Shown: one piece after another, positions 32,581 through 33,624 of the stretch
Layout of the letters: every line of letters begins with the position of its first letter
How positions within the stretch are numbered: the stretch's first letter is position 1
Assembly: GCA_012031035.1 (NCBI GenBank)
Contig: JAAUUT010000059.1
Location: 1-33,624, forward strand
Reading direction: 5' to 3'
Origin: Candidatus Altimarinota bacterium
GTDB lineage: Bacteria > Cyanobacteriota > Cyanobacteriia > Cyanobacteriales > Microcystaceae
DNA: 33,624 bases
Notes under the pieces: generated by a model
Seen by the model: the letters and a program-made list of their open reading frames with translations, nothing else
Database searches by the model: none
Told to the model about the DNA's origin: nothing
Made by a program: the position numbers and the translations under genes

Positions 32581-33624
32581 TTAAGTTTCATCGGGCATAA
32601 TTTTATCTAATTCTTCGAGCAACATCGCTTCGGCTTCTTCTTCTGAGAGATTTTGTACTTGGGCGATCGCAAAATCGACACTTTCATCTTTATCGTTCGA
32701 TTCTGTTGGCTTGTCAGAATCAAGAGAAAAGAGTTTTTGGTTTAAATAATTGGCGATCGCATTGATATTAGAATAATCAAAAATCAAAGTAGAAGGTAAA
32801 TTACATTGCAGGTCGGTTTGCAGCTTATTTCTCAGTTCTACTGATGAGAGCGAATCCATTCCTAAATCAGTAAGTCCTCGATCGATATCTATTGCTTCTG
32901 ACGATTTAATCCCTAAGATTTTAGCGATTTGAGTGCGTAGGTGCGAGATTAAAATCTTTGTGCGATCGCTCGTTGTTATTAATTCTAGTTGCTGAAGCAA
33001 TTCAGATTGGTTTTGTGTTTTCTCGGATACTTCTTCAAAGAAAGATAGTGCTAGATTGTTAGAAAATTGTTCGAGAAATACCGACCAATTGATAGGTAAC
33101 ACGCCGATTTGAGTGATATCGCGATCGAGTAATTCTTCTAAAATTTGCAATCCTAATTTGTCCGCAATTGCGCACATTCCTTGTTGCGTTAATCGCGATC
33201 GCTCTTGCTCGGTTAATCGAGAAGTCATTCCTGCATTTTCCCAAGTTCCCCAGTTGATACTCGTTCCAGGAAGACCCGTAGAACGGCGATAATGAGCTAA
33301 AGCATCTAAAAAGGCATTAGCAGCACAATAGTTTGCTTGTCCCGCAGAACCCAATAAAGAAGCCGCAGAAGAGAACATGACAAAGAAATCGAGATTAATA
33401 TTTTGCGTTGCTAAATGAAGATTCCATGCACCTTGGACTTTGGGAGCCATAACGCGATCGAATTTTTCGCTACTTTGCTCCGTTAATACGCCATCATCCA
33501 AGATTCCAGCAGCGTGAATAATGCCTCGTAAGCGTTCTTCGGAAGACAAGGGGGACAAAGGAGACAAGGGGGACAAGGGGGACAAGGGAGACAAGGGAGA
33601 CAAGGGGGACAAGGGAGACAAGGG
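32581..33624 (-). CDS. Type I polyketide synthase, C-terminal KR-ACP part (5' end outside the window)
   Basis: The 3' end of a modular PKS. The visible part begins with an (SPL)n stretch, then the second half of a ketoreductase: LRGIIHAAGILDDGVL, the catalytic FSSAASLLGSAGQANYCAANAFLD (Ser, Tyr, Asn) and INWGTWENAGM. An acyl carrier protein follows, with the phosphopantetheine Ser in GMDSLSSVELRN, and then a short acidic tail (NLSEEEAEAMLLEELDKI) resembling a C-terminal docking helix. There is no thioesterase or reductase, so the chain is passed to another protein; no such gene lies downstream here. The Rossmann half of the KR, and any KS/AT domains, would lie beyond 33624. The SPL repeat is placed just before the strand leading to HAAG, in a loop. 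The frame is open to the window edge. Confidence 0.9.
   Translation of the reverse strand, partial: PLSPLSPLSPLSPLSPLSPLSPLSPLSSEERLRGIIHAAGILDDGVLTEQSSEKFDRVMAPKVQGAWNLHLATQNINLDFFVMFSSAASLLGSAGQANYCAANAFLDALAHYRRSTGLPGTSINWGTWENAGMTSRLTEQERSRLTQQGMCAIADKLGLQILEELLDRDITQIGVLPINWSVFLEQFSNNLALSFFEEVSEKTQNQSELLQQLELITTSDRTKILISHLRTQIAKILGIKSSEAIDIDRGLTDLGMDSLSSVELRNKLQTDLQCNLPSTLIFDYSNINAIANYLNQKLFSLDSDKPTESNDKDESVDFAIAQVQNLSEEEAEAMLLEELDKIMPDET
33542..33624. repeat. 9-bp minisatellite, GGRGACAAG type (right copy, in the PKS gene)
   Basis: Nine exact-length 9-bp units without a break: GAAGACAAG, GGGGACAAA, then GGAGACAAG and GGGGACAAG in mixed order, running off the window edge. On the minus strand each unit is Ser-Pro-Leu in the PKS frame (the last two are diverged). 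A GGG/GGA alternation at the third position separates two sub-types, as in arrays that grow by slippage and exchange. Confidence 0.93.

Noticed and set aside
33542..33624. CRISPR array.
   Set aside because: Units are 9 bp and directly adjacent with no spacers, and no cas gene is in the window. The same applies to the array at 1-75.

Overview
The window looks like the chromosome of a cyanobacterium. The octamer GCGATCGC (HIP1) recurs throughout, inside genes and between them. The gene set is also cyanobacterial: cyanobacterial-type Hfq next to dapF, a SigG-type sigma factor with its membrane anti-sigma factor, a ComFB-family protein, DUF928 and CHASE2 proteins, an ABC1/UbiB-type kinase and a modular PKS. 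No rRNA or species marker is present, so I do not name a genus.

Layout. 1-2241: a CHASE2 membrane protein (5' end outside the window, frameshifted) and a secreted DUF928 protein. 2312-8711: hemE, recN (frameshifted), an ABC1-family kinase and a GT4 glycosyltransferase. 9059-9827: tRNA-Ser(GCT) and mscL. 10047-14464: a minus-strand envelope-polysaccharide cluster with a WbaZ-like mannosyltransferase, an undecaprenyl-phosphate sugar phosphotransferase, gmd and a frameshifted GDP-fucose synthase gene; repeats and palindromes lie around the last. 14619-15350: a periplasmic SIMPL protein. 15562-20552: a siderophore-uptake locus (AraC/PchR-type regulator, TonB-dependent receptor with two AMIN domains, Fe-siderophore binding lipoprotein) in which every gene is damaged. 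20454-22060: a truncated GST, an HxlR regulator and a GGCT-like protein. 22065-27159: an accessory region with a vanadium-dependent haloperoxidase, an AbrB/Doc toxin-antitoxin pair, an IS630 element, IS200 and ISAs1 remnants, a MITE-like element and two fossil fragments of HTH/WD40-type proteins. 27252-30590: anti-sigma factor, sigG, comFB and hfq on the minus strand, dapF on the plus strand. 30690-32429: a metallophosphoesterase. 32581-33624: the C-terminal end of a type I PKS (KR-ACP-docking tail), cut by the window edge.

Three themes stand out. First, a 9-bp minisatellite (about GRRGACAAG) has no stop codon in any of its six frames. It is read as (Gly-Gly-Gln)n in the CHASE2 protein and as (Ser-Pro-Leu)n inside the PKS ketoreductase, and a degenerate copy lies upstream of the fucose-synthase stop codon. 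Other dispersed repeats also sit in frame in coding sequence (TonB receptor, sugar phosphotransferase). Second, six reading-frame breaks in five otherwise conserved genes are all repaired by adding one base, most of them at A/T runs. This suggests systematic base-call deletions at least as much as true decay, so the frameshifted genes may be intact in the cell. Third, 22-27 kb is a layered graveyard of mobile elements that seems to have replaced at least one large regulatory or NTPase-type gene.
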